64,000 bases of DNA from Arcicella lustrica (GTDB lineage Bacteria > Bacteroidota > Bacteroidia > Cytophagales > Spirosomataceae), in assembly GCF_034930985.1 (NCBI RefSeq), contig NZ_JAYGIM010000009.1:124001-188000 (forward strand), given 5' to 3'. The notes below the pieces were generated by a model. That model was not told the DNA's origin and searched no databases. It saw only the letters and a list, made by a program, of their open reading frames with translations. Numbering within the stretch: the stretch's first letter is position 1; each line of letters begins with the position of its first letter. The position numbers and the translations under genes were made by a program. Positions 23,297-31,024 of this stretch are shown in pieces.

Positions 23297-24718
23297 ATGG
23301 CTAAGGAAAAACTCATCCAACATCTTCTATGGCGAGCGGGCTTTAGCGAAAAGCCTGAAATCATTAACCAGTACAGCCGACAGTCAATCAAGAAAAATGT
23401 TAAGCAATTATTGAAAGACTCAGAGAATTTTGAGCCGATTGATATTGTCGATAAAACGGATATTTATTCGGAGCTACAAGCGATGAAAAAAGATACTCTT
23501 CTGACGACAGAAGAGCGTAGAAAGCAATTGAATAAAATGATTAAAGAGGAGGAAGGTGCACTCAATATCGCTTGGATTGATAAAATGGTTCAATCGAAAG
23601 CTGTTTTGCGTGAAAAAATGACTCTTTTCTGGCATGGTCATTTTGCTTGTAGAACTCGCAATCCTCTTTTTGCACAACACTACTTAAATACCATTCGTCA
23701 ATACTCTTTGGGGAAATTTGGGGATTTATTGATGGCAGTTTCCAAAGAGCCAGCCATGTTACAGTTCTTGAATAATCAGCAAAATAAAAAACGTAGTCCA
23801 AACGAAAACTTTGCTCGTGAAGTAATGGAATTATTTACATTAGGACGTGGGAATTATACTGAACATGATGTAAAAGAAGCCGCAAGAGCTTTTACAGGTT
23901 GGGAATTTGATAGACGAGAAAATGGCTTCTTTTTTAATACTCGTCAACATGATTTTGAAACAAAGGAATTTCTTGGAAAAACGGGAAAATTTGATGGAGA
24001 GGACATTATTAAAATGATTTTAGCCAAAAAAGAAACTGCTAATTTTATCGTTACCAAAATCTATAAAAACTTCGTCAACGAACAAATTGATGCTAAAATC
24101 ATTGAAGAATTATCTGAGCATTTCTACAAAAGCGATTATGATATTGCTTATTTAATGGAGACAATCTTCACGAGTTCTTGGTTTTATGATGCCAAAAATA
24201 TCGGTTCACATATCAAATCTCCCGTAGAATTGTTGGTCGGCTTACAAAGAAGTACTGGCTCTTATTTTGTTGAAAAACAATCTTTATTATTTATTCAAAG
24301 AGTATTAGGACAAGTAATTTTATATCCGCCCAATGTGGCAGGATGGGCTGGCGGAAAAAATTGGATTGATAGTTCTAGTTTACTTTTCAGGATGCAATTG
24401 CCTTATTTGGCTTTTAATAATACAATTGTTAGAACGGTAGCCAAATCCGACGGCGATGTCAATACGGATTTTCAAACCAAAAAAGGAAAGAAAAATACCC
24501 TTGAAACAAGCATGAATTGGGAAGTATTTTCAAAACAGTTTACCCAAGAAAATCGTAAAGAATTACTGGATGAATTAGAAGAGTATTTTTTACAAGTTGC
24601 TATCAGCCAAGAACTAAAGAAAGGATTTATAGCCAAAATGGAAAAGGAAAGTCAGCCAGAAGCCATCAAAAAAATGGTTTTAGCTTTAATGATGCTTCCT
24701 GAATATCAATTGTGTTAA
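23297..24718 (+). CDS. DUF1800 family protein
   Basis: 473 residues, start MAKEKLIQHLLWRAGFSEKPE, no clear signal peptide. The family core is seen: LRERMTLFWHGHF-like motif (VLREKMTLFWHGHFACRTR), QYSLGKFGDLLMAVSKEPAMLQFLNNQQN-like region, NFAREVMELFTLGRGNYTEHDVKEAARAFTGW, and the C-terminal PPNVAGWAGGKNWID. DUF1800 has no established function. It is almost always beside DUF1501, as here (27 bp gap), which indicates a shared process, perhaps in the envelope. The 175-bp region upstream shows no clear promoter. Confidence 0.92.
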   Translation: MAKEKLIQHLLWRAGFSEKPEIINQYSRQSIKKNVKQLLKDSENFEPIDIVDKTDIYSELQAMKKDTLLTTEERRKQLNKMIKEEEGALNIAWIDKMVQSKAVLREKMTLFWHGHFACRTRNPLFAQHYLNTIRQYSLGKFGDLLMAVSKEPAMLQFLNNQQNKKRSPNENFAREVMELFTLGRGNYTEHDVKEAARAFTGWEFDRRENGFFFNTRQHDFETKEFLGKTGKFDGEDIIKMILAKKETANFIVTKIYKNFVNEQIDAKIIEELSEHFYKSDYDIAYLMETIFTSSWFYDAKNIGSHIKSPVELLVGLQRSTGSYFVEKQSLLFIQRVLGQVILYPPNVAGWAGGKNWIDSSSLLFRMQLPYLAFNNTIVRTVAKSDGDVNTDFQTKKGKKNTLETSMNWEVFSKQFTQENRKELLDELEEYFLQVAISQELKKGFIAKMEKESQPEAIKKMVLALMMLPEYQLC

Positions 24719-24745
24719 ATATTCATCCTAACAACTCAAAACAAG

Positions 24746-25948
24746 ATGGTTAATCGTAGAGAATTTATCAAACGTTCGGCATTGGCAACCGCTGGTGGCT
24801 TAATGATTCCGAATTTCTTGAAAGCCTTTGAACAACAACATTTAGGCATAAATGGTACTTCTGATAAAATATTAGTCATTATCCAATTGTCTGGTGGAAA
24901 TGACGGACTCAATACTGTAATTCCTTTTAGAAATGATATTTATTACCGTGAACGTCCGACAATTGCTATCAGCCGAGATAAAGTACTGAATTTGAATGAT
25001 GAAATTGGCTTAAATCCTGCTTTAGAAAAATTGCGTTCTTGGTACGACAACGGTTTTATGCGTATTATCAATAACGTTGGCTATCCAAATCCAGACCGTT
25101 CTCATTTTCGTTCAATGGATATTTGGCAGACGGCTTCTAATGCAGAGCAATACTTACAAACGGGTTGGTTGGGGCGTTATTTAGATGCTAATTGTTCAGG
25201 AAATTGTGCTTCTTATAAAGCTTTGGAAATTGACGATACTTTAAGTTTAGCCATGAAAGGAGAGAAGCTTAAAGCACTTTCGGTATTAGAACCTGAAAAG
25301 TTATATCGACAAGTTCATGGTGATTTCATCTCCAAAATTGCGAAATCTCAACCATCAGAGCATTCCGATAATGTAAGTTATCTTTATAAAACCTTGGCAG
25401 AAACAGCTTCTTCGGCAGAATACTTACATACAAAATCAAAAGTTTATCAATCAAAAGCGAGTTTCCCGAATGGAGAATTAGGACAAAGACTAAAAACTAT
25501 TTCGGAATTGATACTTTCAGGAATGCCAACCAATGTGTATTATGTCAGTATTTCTGGTTTTGACACACACGTTAACCAAGTTGGTCAGCAAGAACGTTTG
25601 TTGCGTAATTATGCTGAAACTATGGATGTATTTTTGAATGAACTGAAACAAAATAATAAGTTAGATGATGTTTTGCTGATGACTTTCTCTGAATTCGGAA
25701 GAAGAGTAAAACAAAATGCCAGCGGAGGAACAGACCACGGAACAGCCAACAATGTGTTTTTGATGGGAGGAAAATTAAAATCTGATAAAGTATTAAATGA
25801 AGCCCCTAATCTGACTGATTTAGATGAAGGAGATTTAAAATATTCTGTAGATTTTCGTAAAATTTATGCTACACTTTTACGAAATTGGTTGGGAGTAAAT
25901 GACGAACTAGTGCTCGGCAAACGTTTTGATACTTTAGGTTTTGTTTAA
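24746..25948 (+). CDS. DUF1501 family protein with Tat signal
   Basis: 400 residues beginning MVNRREFIKRSALATAGG, a twin-arginine signal (RREFIK) with a following hydrophobic stretch, so it is probably exported folded. The body shows the sulfatase/alkaline-phosphatase-like family core: LVIIQLSGGNDGLNTVIPF, NPDRSHFRSMDIWQT, ISGFDTHVNQVGQQ, LLMTFSEFGRRVKQNASGGTDHGTAN. The Asp/His residues in SGFDTH and GTDHGTA are likely metal ligands. Paired with DUF1800 in one operon; the substrate is unknown. A stable hairpin follows the stop. Confidence 0.92.
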   Translation: MVNRREFIKRSALATAGGLMIPNFLKAFEQQHLGINGTSDKILVIIQLSGGNDGLNTVIPFRNDIYYRERPTIAISRDKVLNLNDEIGLNPALEKLRSWYDNGFMRIINNVGYPNPDRSHFRSMDIWQTASNAEQYLQTGWLGRYLDANCSGNCASYKALEIDDTLSLAMKGEKLKALSVLEPEKLYRQVHGDFISKIAKSQPSEHSDNVSYLYKTLAETASSAEYLHTKSKVYQSKASFPNGELGQRLKTISELILSGMPTNVYYVSISGFDTHVNQVGQQERLLRNYAETMDVFLNELKQNNKLDDVLLMTFSEFGRRVKQNASGGTDHGTANNVFLMGGKLKSDKVLNEAPNLTDLDEGDLKYSVDFRKIYATLLRNWLGVNDELVLGKRFDTLGFV

Positions 25949-25952
25949 AATG

Positions 25953-25983
25953 TTACTTGGGGAGCTACAAACTCCCCAAGTAA
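25953..25983. terminator. bidirectional terminator
   Basis: TTACTTGGGGAG / CTCCCCAAGTAA, 12-bp perfect stem with a 7-nt loop, between the convergent DUF1501 gene and the J-domain gene. Confidence 0.8.
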
Positions 25984-25985
25984 TA

Positions 25986-26420
25986 TTATTTACTTACATT
26001 TCTATACGTAAACGAATGATAAATATGTCTTTTGGCAAATCTTGGCAAAGACGGAGCATTTACCAATTTCACATAAGTATTTTTAGGTACACCAAAGTAC
26101 TCATACACCACATTATCTTGAAAAATGATTTTCAACGTTTCATCTTTATAATCAAAATCTTCAATGATTGAAGTCGTAGTGATACGAGTATATTCTTCCA
26201 AATTAGCCGCTTGCGTTTCAGGTGCAATAGCCACCAAAAGATTATAAGCTTCGATGATTACTTTACTTTTAATAGCTGCCTGAGCTTGAAGCTCCTCATT
26301 GTCTTGAATTTTATCAGGATGCCACTCTTTGATTAAATTTCTATATGTTTTTTTTAATTCGGAAAGCTCAGTTGTTTTTGTTGCACCAAATAAAGTTCTA
26401 TAAGAATTGATTTTTTTCAT
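25986..26420 (-). CDS. J-domain protein with C-terminal KTSC domain
   Basis: 144 residues. Residues about 6-67 form a J domain with the HPD tripeptide (LIKEWHPDKIQDN), which stimulates Hsp70 ATPase. Residues about 90-140 match the KTSC domain (LKIIFQDNVVYEYFGVP, YVKLVNAPSLPRFAKRHI, YRNV), a small domain named after LysRS-like proteins and of unclear role. It may be a specialised co-chaperone of DnaK (gene at 31988). A TAATTTTG -7 word lies upstream on the minus strand at 26488-26495. Confidence 0.88.
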   Translation of the reverse strand: MKKINSYRTLFGATKTTELSELKKTYRNLIKEWHPDKIQDNEELQAQAAIKSKVIIEAYNLLVAIAPETQAANLEEYTRITTTSIIEDFDYKDETLKIIFQDNVVYEYFGVPKNTYVKLVNAPSLPRFAKRHIYHSFTYRNVSK

Positions 26421-26487
26421 GAATTTGTCAAAATGTGAATAACCGTATTAAACACCTGTTAATACTTTGCAAAATATTATTCGGGTG

Positions 26488-26495
26488 CAAAATTA
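26488..26495 (-). promoter_or_regulatory. candidate -7 element for the J-KTSC gene
   Basis: TAATTTTG on the minus strand fits TAnnTTTG, about 68 nt before the start codon. Confidence 0.35.
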
Positions 26496-26719
26496 AGGAT
26501 TAAAATTCAATCTGTTGCTTTACTTGTCTATCAATCTGCGAGATAATCAAAAAATGAACTAGTCGTAACAGATAAAATGAGCATACACTTTGGGGAAATT
26601 TGAGGAAAAATTTCGAATTTCTATGTCTTTTACTCAACAAAAAACAAGTTTTAAAGAATGGAATGATATTTTGAAGAATCAAATCGTAATCAATTACAAT
26701 AAAAATTATTCTTTAATTT

Positions 26720-27328
26720 ATGAACAAGAAATCAGGTTTATTCATCGTAGCTATTTTATTAGTTGCTAGCTTATCAAAAGCTCAAAATTTATCTTTCGGT
26801 CCTTCGGCTGGTGTAAATTTTTCTAATTTATCTTCCAACTCAAATACTTCTACGAAAACAGGTTTAGCCACAGGAGTATTTTTTAACTATAGTAGTAAGA
26901 ATTGGTTTGGTGTAGGTGTACAGGTATTATATAGTGAATTGGGTGCGAAACTCAAAAACACTGATAATTCTATCAACTTAAATTACATACAAGTACCTGT
27001 TTTGTTTACTTATTATTTCAATGGCAACAATACAGTAGGTTCTTTCCGTCCAAAATTATTCGCAGGACCTCATGTAGATTTTTTGATGAATGCGAAAGAT
27101 AAAAATGGGATTGATTTGAATCCTAACGGACAATTTTATTCAAGTACAGATTTGGGTGTAACGGTAGGAGCTGGGTTTAATTATGCTTTAGCTGAAAAAA
27201 TTTGGTTGAATGTAGATGCTCGTTACGGCTTAGGTTTGACAGACGCTACTAAATCAACGACTAGCAATAGTATGAACAGAAATATTGGTATCAATGTAGG
27301 AGTAAGCTTCCCGATTGGAAGTATTTAG
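26720..27328 (+). CDS. outer membrane beta-barrel protein (PorT-like fold)
   Basis: 202 residues with a signal peptide (MNKKSGLFIVAILLVASLSKAQ). Barrel strands follow: LSFGPSAGVNFSNLSS, GLATGVFFNYSSKNWFGVGVQVLYSELG, YIQVPVLFTYYF, KLFAGPHVDFLM, LGVTVGAGFNYAL, LNVDARYGLGLTD, and a last strand NIGINVGVSFPIGSI. This is the common porin-family/OMP_b-brl architecture of Bacteroidota. No enzymatic role is implied. It stands alone with a strong terminator. Confidence 0.88.
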   Translation: MNKKSGLFIVAILLVASLSKAQNLSFGPSAGVNFSNLSSNSNTSTKTGLATGVFFNYSSKNWFGVGVQVLYSELGAKLKNTDNSINLNYIQVPVLFTYYFNGNNTVGSFRPKLFAGPHVDFLMNAKDKNGIDLNPNGQFYSSTDLGVTVGAGFNYALAEKIWLNVDARYGLGLTDATKSTTSNSMNRNIGINVGVSFPIGSI

Positions 27329-27344
27329 TTTACAGTGATATAAT

Positions 27345-27388
27345 AAAAAATCCCATTTTACTTTTGATTGAGTAAAATGGGATTTTTT
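27345..27388 (+). terminator. terminator after the beta-barrel gene
   Basis: 18-bp stem AAAAAATCCCATTTTACT and its complement with an 8-nt loop and T-run. Its CCCATTTTAC core recurs in the hairpins around the Rpn cassettes. Confidence 0.9.
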
Positions 27389-27399
27389 ATTTTCTGTAA

Positions 27400-28122
27400 T
27401 TATGATTTTTTAGCAATTAAATCCATCGCCACGCCTATTAGTATCGCTACGATTTCAAATGAGACAAAGCCCAACAAATAGGCAATAAGTGCTTTGAAGT
27501 AATTTTTGAAACCTCCACCAAAAAACTGCCCAATAGCCCAAGCAACATATAATAATATAGCAATGTAAAGGAGTGTATCTAAAATAGTATTATTGATAAA
27601 TTTGGCAATAATTGGATGCACCGAAAACCATAACATACCTTCACCCATGATAAAACACAACAAAACACCGATTTCGTAAATATTATAGGAATACTTTTTG
27701 AAAAAAACCTTCGTCCAGAATGCTATAAAAATTAACATTAAAATATTGGCATATCCATAATTATTCTGTACCCAAAGCATTATATTATTTACTCCAGAAG
27801 CACCATACTGTTTTTTCAGTTGTTCTTCACTGAGTACATCAACTTCTAAATAGCTCGTAATCAAACTATAAACTACCGAACAAAGAATCAAAAAAGTGAC
27901 AGGCTTGGTGCAAGCATTTCTATCAGTATTCAAAAAATGGTGAATCATTTTACCGGGACGAAGCAACAATTCACGAACAGTAAACAACAAACCTCGTTCA
28001 TAGCCAATCAGATTTAGAAACTCCTCTACAGCATATTTTTTATCGACTCTTTCTAATAAAATTTCTTGTTCGTTGTTGGTATTATTAGCTTGATTAGCAT
28101 GGTGTAAATGTTCATTCTTCAT
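27400..28122 (-). CDS. DUF3667-like membrane protein
   Basis: 240 residues. The start (MKNEHLHHANQANNTNN) is polar, then ERGLLFTVRELLLRPGKMIHHFLN, which fits the DUF3667 pattern of an amphipathic helix with an RPG turn. About four transmembrane segments follow (FLILCSVVYSLIT, ANILMLIFIAFW, IGVLLCFIMGEGMLWF, the last at VSFEIVAILIGVAM). The N-terminal zinc ribbon of many family members is absent. Function unknown. The first codons and upstream region have been copied to about 29588-29620 (see the cassette duplication). Confidence 0.8.
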   Translation of the reverse strand: MKNEHLHHANQANNTNNEQEILLERVDKKYAVEEFLNLIGYERGLLFTVRELLLRPGKMIHHFLNTDRNACTKPVTFLILCSVVYSLITSYLEVDVLSEEQLKKQYGASGVNNIMLWVQNNYGYANILMLIFIAFWTKVFFKKYSYNIYEIGVLLCFIMGEGMLWFSVHPIIAKFINNTILDTLLYIAILLYVAWAIGQFFGGGFKNYFKALIAYLLGFVSFEIVAILIGVAMDLIAKKS

Positions 28123-28314
28123 ATTAACCTAGAGTTTTTTAGTTTGTGCGATTTACTTATCTATTTGATTTACTCAAAAATAGAGAAAAATAGGCAATAA
28201 AAAATCTCCCATCTTGCCATATTGATATGGTAAAATGGGAGATTTGTGATTTATTTAAAAAATTACTTTTCGGAATTGAGTTTTTGTTGAATGTTCTTTA
28301 CAAAGTCTAAAGTG
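28092..28314. repeat. duplicated segment, copy A
   Basis: Covers the first codons and upstream region of the DUF3667 gene, a hairpin (28202-28245) and the last 17 codons of the first Rpn gene. Nearly identical to 29588-29810, 1,496 bp away, with few substitutions and a 1-nt indel in an A-run. Confidence 0.85.
28202..28245. terminator. hairpin after the first Rpn gene
   Basis: AAATCTCCCAT... arm (28202-28222) pairs with the arm at 28225-28245 with two mismatches. It likely terminates the Rpn transcript on the minus strand. Confidence 0.7.
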
Positions 28315-29138
28315 ACTGCATTATCTTCTGCAATTTCTTCAATACTTAATTTTCCTCTGATAAGCATTTTTCTAATAGTTTCTATCTTATTATTTACAAT
28401 TGCATCTTTTATCTTTTTATTTTCAGCTTTCACAGCCTCAGCATTTCGAGCCACTAATATCTCAAATGAAGCTCTTTCATCTGGTGTCATTTTACGACTA
28501 TCTAATTCATCTATGGCAACTTTTAGCCATTCTTCGTTCCAAAACTGTGGAAACTGTATTGGTTGAGTAACAGTATGTATGGTTTTCATCGTATAAATCA
28601 GTTTTTCTAAATCTGTTTGACAATCAAATTCTTGCAGTTCAAATTTATTCAATTCTACTGTAACAAACGTCATCTGCTTATCAAAAAGTTCACCCTGCTC
28701 ATTTCTAAGATTGGCAAGTGTGTGATATTGCTTGTAAGGTAAAATTGTATTCGCTAAAATAGCTACGCAGTAAATCTTAGTTAGTGTACCATAATCAAAT
28801 TTACCTTTTTTTACCATTGCATTGAATTTGTGCAAAGAGTAAAATTTCATCCGTTGGACAAAATATGGCTCTTCACCATATTGCATTTCTACAATAAAAT
28901 GATTATCATTTTCATCTGTACAAGCTAAATCATAAACACCGCTTCTGCTATCTTGAGTTAGCCCTTCGAAAGTATTTTTATCAAATTTTACTTCTTTAAT
29001 AGGCGTTTCTGTTTTGATGAGTGCTTGTAAGGCTTTTCGTAAAAAAAGCGTATTCGTTTCATTTCCAAAAGTGGCTTTGAAACCATAATCAGAAATGATT
29101 GGAATAAATATTTGGTCGTCAGTGTATAATGTATTCAT
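28263..29138 (-). CDS. PD-(D/E)XK nuclease family (Rpn-type transposase-like) protein, copy 1
   Basis: 291 residues. The N-terminal half carries the nuclease core of the Rpn family (recombination-promoting nucleases, often annotated as putative transposases): Asp70 in SGVYDLACTDEN and Glu84-x-Gln86 in FIVEMQ, the E-x-Q variant of PD-(D/E)XK. Other family blocks are FIPIISDYGFKATFGNE, FVQRMKFYSLHKFNAMVKKG and the helical C-terminal half. The last 17 residues (VTLDFVKNIQQKLNSEK) are identical to those of copy 2 at 29758, whose core is different. Family members act on DNA in E. coli RpnA studies; the role here is unknown. Gene and flanks form a cassette that has been duplicated. Confidence 0.88.
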   Translation of the reverse strand: MNTLYTDDQIFIPIISDYGFKATFGNETNTLFLRKALQALIKTETPIKEVKFDKNTFEGLTQDSRSGVYDLACTDENDNHFIVEMQYGEEPYFVQRMKFYSLHKFNAMVKKGKFDYGTLTKIYCVAILANTILPYKQYHTLANLRNEQGELFDKQMTFVTVELNKFELQEFDCQTDLEKLIYTMKTIHTVTQPIQFPQFWNEEWLKVAIDELDSRKMTPDERASFEILVARNAEAVKAENKKIKDAIVNNKIETIRKMLIRGKLSIEEIAEDNAVTLDFVKNIQQKLNSEK

Positions 29139-29187
29139 AAAGTAAAGCTAAAATATTTTGGAATCTTTTCAAATGTCAATAAACAAA

Positions 29188-29229
29188 AAACTCTCATTTT
29201 ACCATGCCAAAGTAGTAAAATGAGAGTTT
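29188..29229. terminator. hairpin upstream of the first Rpn gene
   Basis: AAACTCTCATTTTAC / GTAAAATGAGAGTTT, 15-bp perfect stem with a 12-nt loop, between the Rpn start and the minisatellite. It belongs to the same hairpin family as 28202 and 29697. Confidence 0.65.
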
Positions 29230-29272
29230 AAATTAGGCATTTTCCTTGTCCTTTTTTAGGCTAATTAATCTT

Positions 29273-29590
29273 CAAAACCATTTACATTTTCCTCAGAAGG
29301 TTTTATATTTTACACAATCTAAAAATATTTTTTCGCAGAGCTATTTTACTTTTCCGCAATTCAAATTTAATCTTACACAATTCAAAAATAATCTTCCACA
29401 GAGCCATTTACATTTTCCACAGAAGGCTTTACATTTAACACAATCCATAAATATTTTTCCGCAGCGCTATTTTATTTTTCCTCAGAAGCTCGTTCAAGAC
29501 TGTGTCTTGGACGTTTGTTTAATTCAGTTTCAAACTGAATTAAAGTTTAGCACAAGTGACGCTTTACTAACACTTGCGCCAGTTAGGGAT
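29273..29590. repeat. 21-bp minisatellite with palindromic tail, copy C
   Basis: Consecutive 21-nt units of the type TTTTCCGCAGAGCTATTTTAC and TTTTACACAATCTAAAAATA(T), with a higher-order period of 126 bp (six units). Hairpins follow: AATTCAGTTTCAAACTGAATT near 29520 and a GCACAAGTGACGCTT / ACACTTGCGC pair near 29550-29580. On plus it stays open as heptapeptides (FPQKVLY, FTQSKNI), but coding is doubtful. The copy at 30701-30997 shares nearly the same sequence. Confidence 0.8.
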
Positions 29591-29810
29591 TAGAATGGTG
29601 TAAATGTTCATTCTTCATATTAACCTAGTGTTTTTTAGTTTGTGCGATTTACTTATCTATTTGATTTACTCAAAAATAGAGAAAAATAGGCAATAAAAAT
29701 CTCCCATCTTGCCATATTGGTTTGGTAAAATGGGAGATTGTATTTTATTTGTAAAAATTACTTTTCAGAATTGAGTTTTTGTTGAATGTTCTTTACAAAG
29801 TCTAAAGTGA
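29588..29810. repeat. duplicated segment, copy B
   Basis: Second copy of 28092-28314: a fragment of the DUF3667 gene start, its upstream region, a hairpin (29697-29739) and the last 17 codons of the second Rpn gene. Homology stops abruptly inside the Rpn coding region, where copy A and copy B genes become unrelated. Confidence 0.85.
29697..29739. terminator. hairpin after the second Rpn gene
   Basis: AATCTCCCATCTTGCCA pairs with TGGTAAAATGGGAGATT (two mismatches). Confidence 0.65.
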
Positions 29811-30564
29811 CTTTTGCCATTTTTGCAATTTTGTCAACTGACAGACCACTTTCTCGTAAAAGATTCTCAACTATTTCCTTTTTGGTATTGATGACAAGAT
29901 AATCGTTTTCTGCATCAATATATTTGGCTATGTTCTGTATCATGTCGTCAAATTTTAGGTCTAATTTACGAAGTTTAGATAACACTCGCAATTGTCGTAA
30001 ATACTTTTGAAAAGTTCTTTGTTCTGAAGTGGTTTCTTCAAGTCTATGAATTATTTCGTTTAAAGCATTTTCAGGTTTTTCTTCACCAAAATTACTTAAA
30101 ACAGCTAAAATTATTTCTTCTGGATTATTTGAAACTAAAAAGCGTTTATAGTCAAATTCAGTAATATTAATCATTTTAAATTCAAAATAATTCCCATCTT
30201 CTGACAAAATAGATTGCATTTTAGGTTTGCTACTTCCAATAAAAATCACATATTGTCTTACAGGTAAATGATATTTATATTTGAGTAAACCCCAATAATC
30301 AATCATTCTATAAATTATTTTTGCATAATCATCTACTTGAAATTCAAGATGTAATATAAACCTCTGACCATTAGGGTCAGTTACAATCCTTAACGCATCT
30401 GCTTCTTTTTCTTTTGTTTGTTGAAGCTTTTCTTTTATCACTTCTGCTTTACTAACCTTAAAACCCAAAACACTATTCATCAAAGCAGGTATGATGCTCT
30501 CAATATTCTCCTTTACGATTTTATCGTACTGATTACCTTCTTGTTTTGTAGAATTCTTTTCCAT
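29758..30564 (-). CDS. PD-(D/E)XK nuclease family (Rpn-related) protein, copy 2 with different core
   Basis: 268 residues from the ATG at 30564 (MEKNSTKQEGNQYD); the frame opens at 30597 but the extra 11 residues look spurious. The core is a separate subfamily: Asp56 in EKEADALRIV and Glu74-x-Gln76 in FILHLEFQ, followed by YRMIDYWGLLKYKYHLPVRQ and VIFIGSSKPKM. The middle is helical with basic LRQLRVLSKLRKLDLKF. The last 17 residues are identical to copy 1 (28263), at DNA level too, although the rest is not alignable. The gene is therefore a mosaic: a new nuclease body joined to the old tail and terminator. DNA substrate and role unknown. Confidence 0.82.
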   Translation of the reverse strand: MEKNSTKQEGNQYDKIVKENIESIIPALMNSVLGFKVSKAEVIKEKLQQTKEKEADALRIVTDPNGQRFILHLEFQVDDYAKIIYRMIDYWGLLKYKYHLPVRQYVIFIGSSKPKMQSILSEDGNYFEFKMINITEFDYKRFLVSNNPEEIILAVLSNFGEEKPENALNEIIHRLEETTSEQRTFQKYLRQLRVLSKLRKLDLKFDDMIQNIAKYIDAENDYLVINTKKEIVENLLRESGLSVDKIAKMAKVTLDFVKNIQQKLNSEK

Positions 30565-30602
30565 ATTCAAAACTAACAATATTTCAATAAATCGCAATAA
30601 AA

Positions 30603-30643
30603 ATTTCCCATTCTACCTGATGGAAAAGGTAAAATGGGAGATT
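30603..30643. terminator. hairpin upstream of the second Rpn gene
   Basis: AATTTCCCATTCTACCT pairs imperfectly with AGGTAAAATGGGAGATT; equivalent in position to 29188 in the first cassette. Confidence 0.55.
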
Positions 30644-30700
30644 GGTGATTTTTAATAAATTAGCCGTTTACCAAATGCTGTTTTAGGCTAAATTAAAGTT

Positions 30701-30997
30701 CAAAACCATTTACATTTTCCTCAGAAGGCTTTATATTTTACACAATCTAAAAATATTTTTCCGCAGAGCTATTTTACTTTTCCGCAATTCAAATTTAATC
30801 TTACACAATTCAAAAATAATCTTCCGCAAAGCCATTTACATTTTCCTCAGAAGGCTTTGCATTTTACACAATCCAAAAATATTTTTCCGCAGAGCTATTT
30901 TATTTTTCCTCAGAGGCTCGTTCGTTTGTTTAGTTTCAAACTGAATTAAAGTTTAGCACAAGTGACGCTTGTTTGACACTTGTGCTAGTTGGTGATT
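30701..30997. repeat. 21-bp minisatellite with palindromic tail, copy D
   Basis: Second copy of the 29273 element, 1,428 bp away, ten 21-nt units with the same 126-bp superperiod. The tail has GCACAAGTGACGCTTG / ACACTTGTGC. Here the equivalent plus-strand frame has a stop upstream and no ATG, which argues against a coding role for either copy. Confidence 0.8.
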
Positions 30998-31024
30998 TTT
31001 TTAGGAATATCACAAATAGGTAAG

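Noticed and set aside
29246..29593. 115-codon plus-strand ORF with FPQxxxx heptapeptides
   Set aside because: It lies on a 21-bp minisatellite. The sister copy at 30701 has no start codon and an upstream stop, and most differences are non-synonymous.
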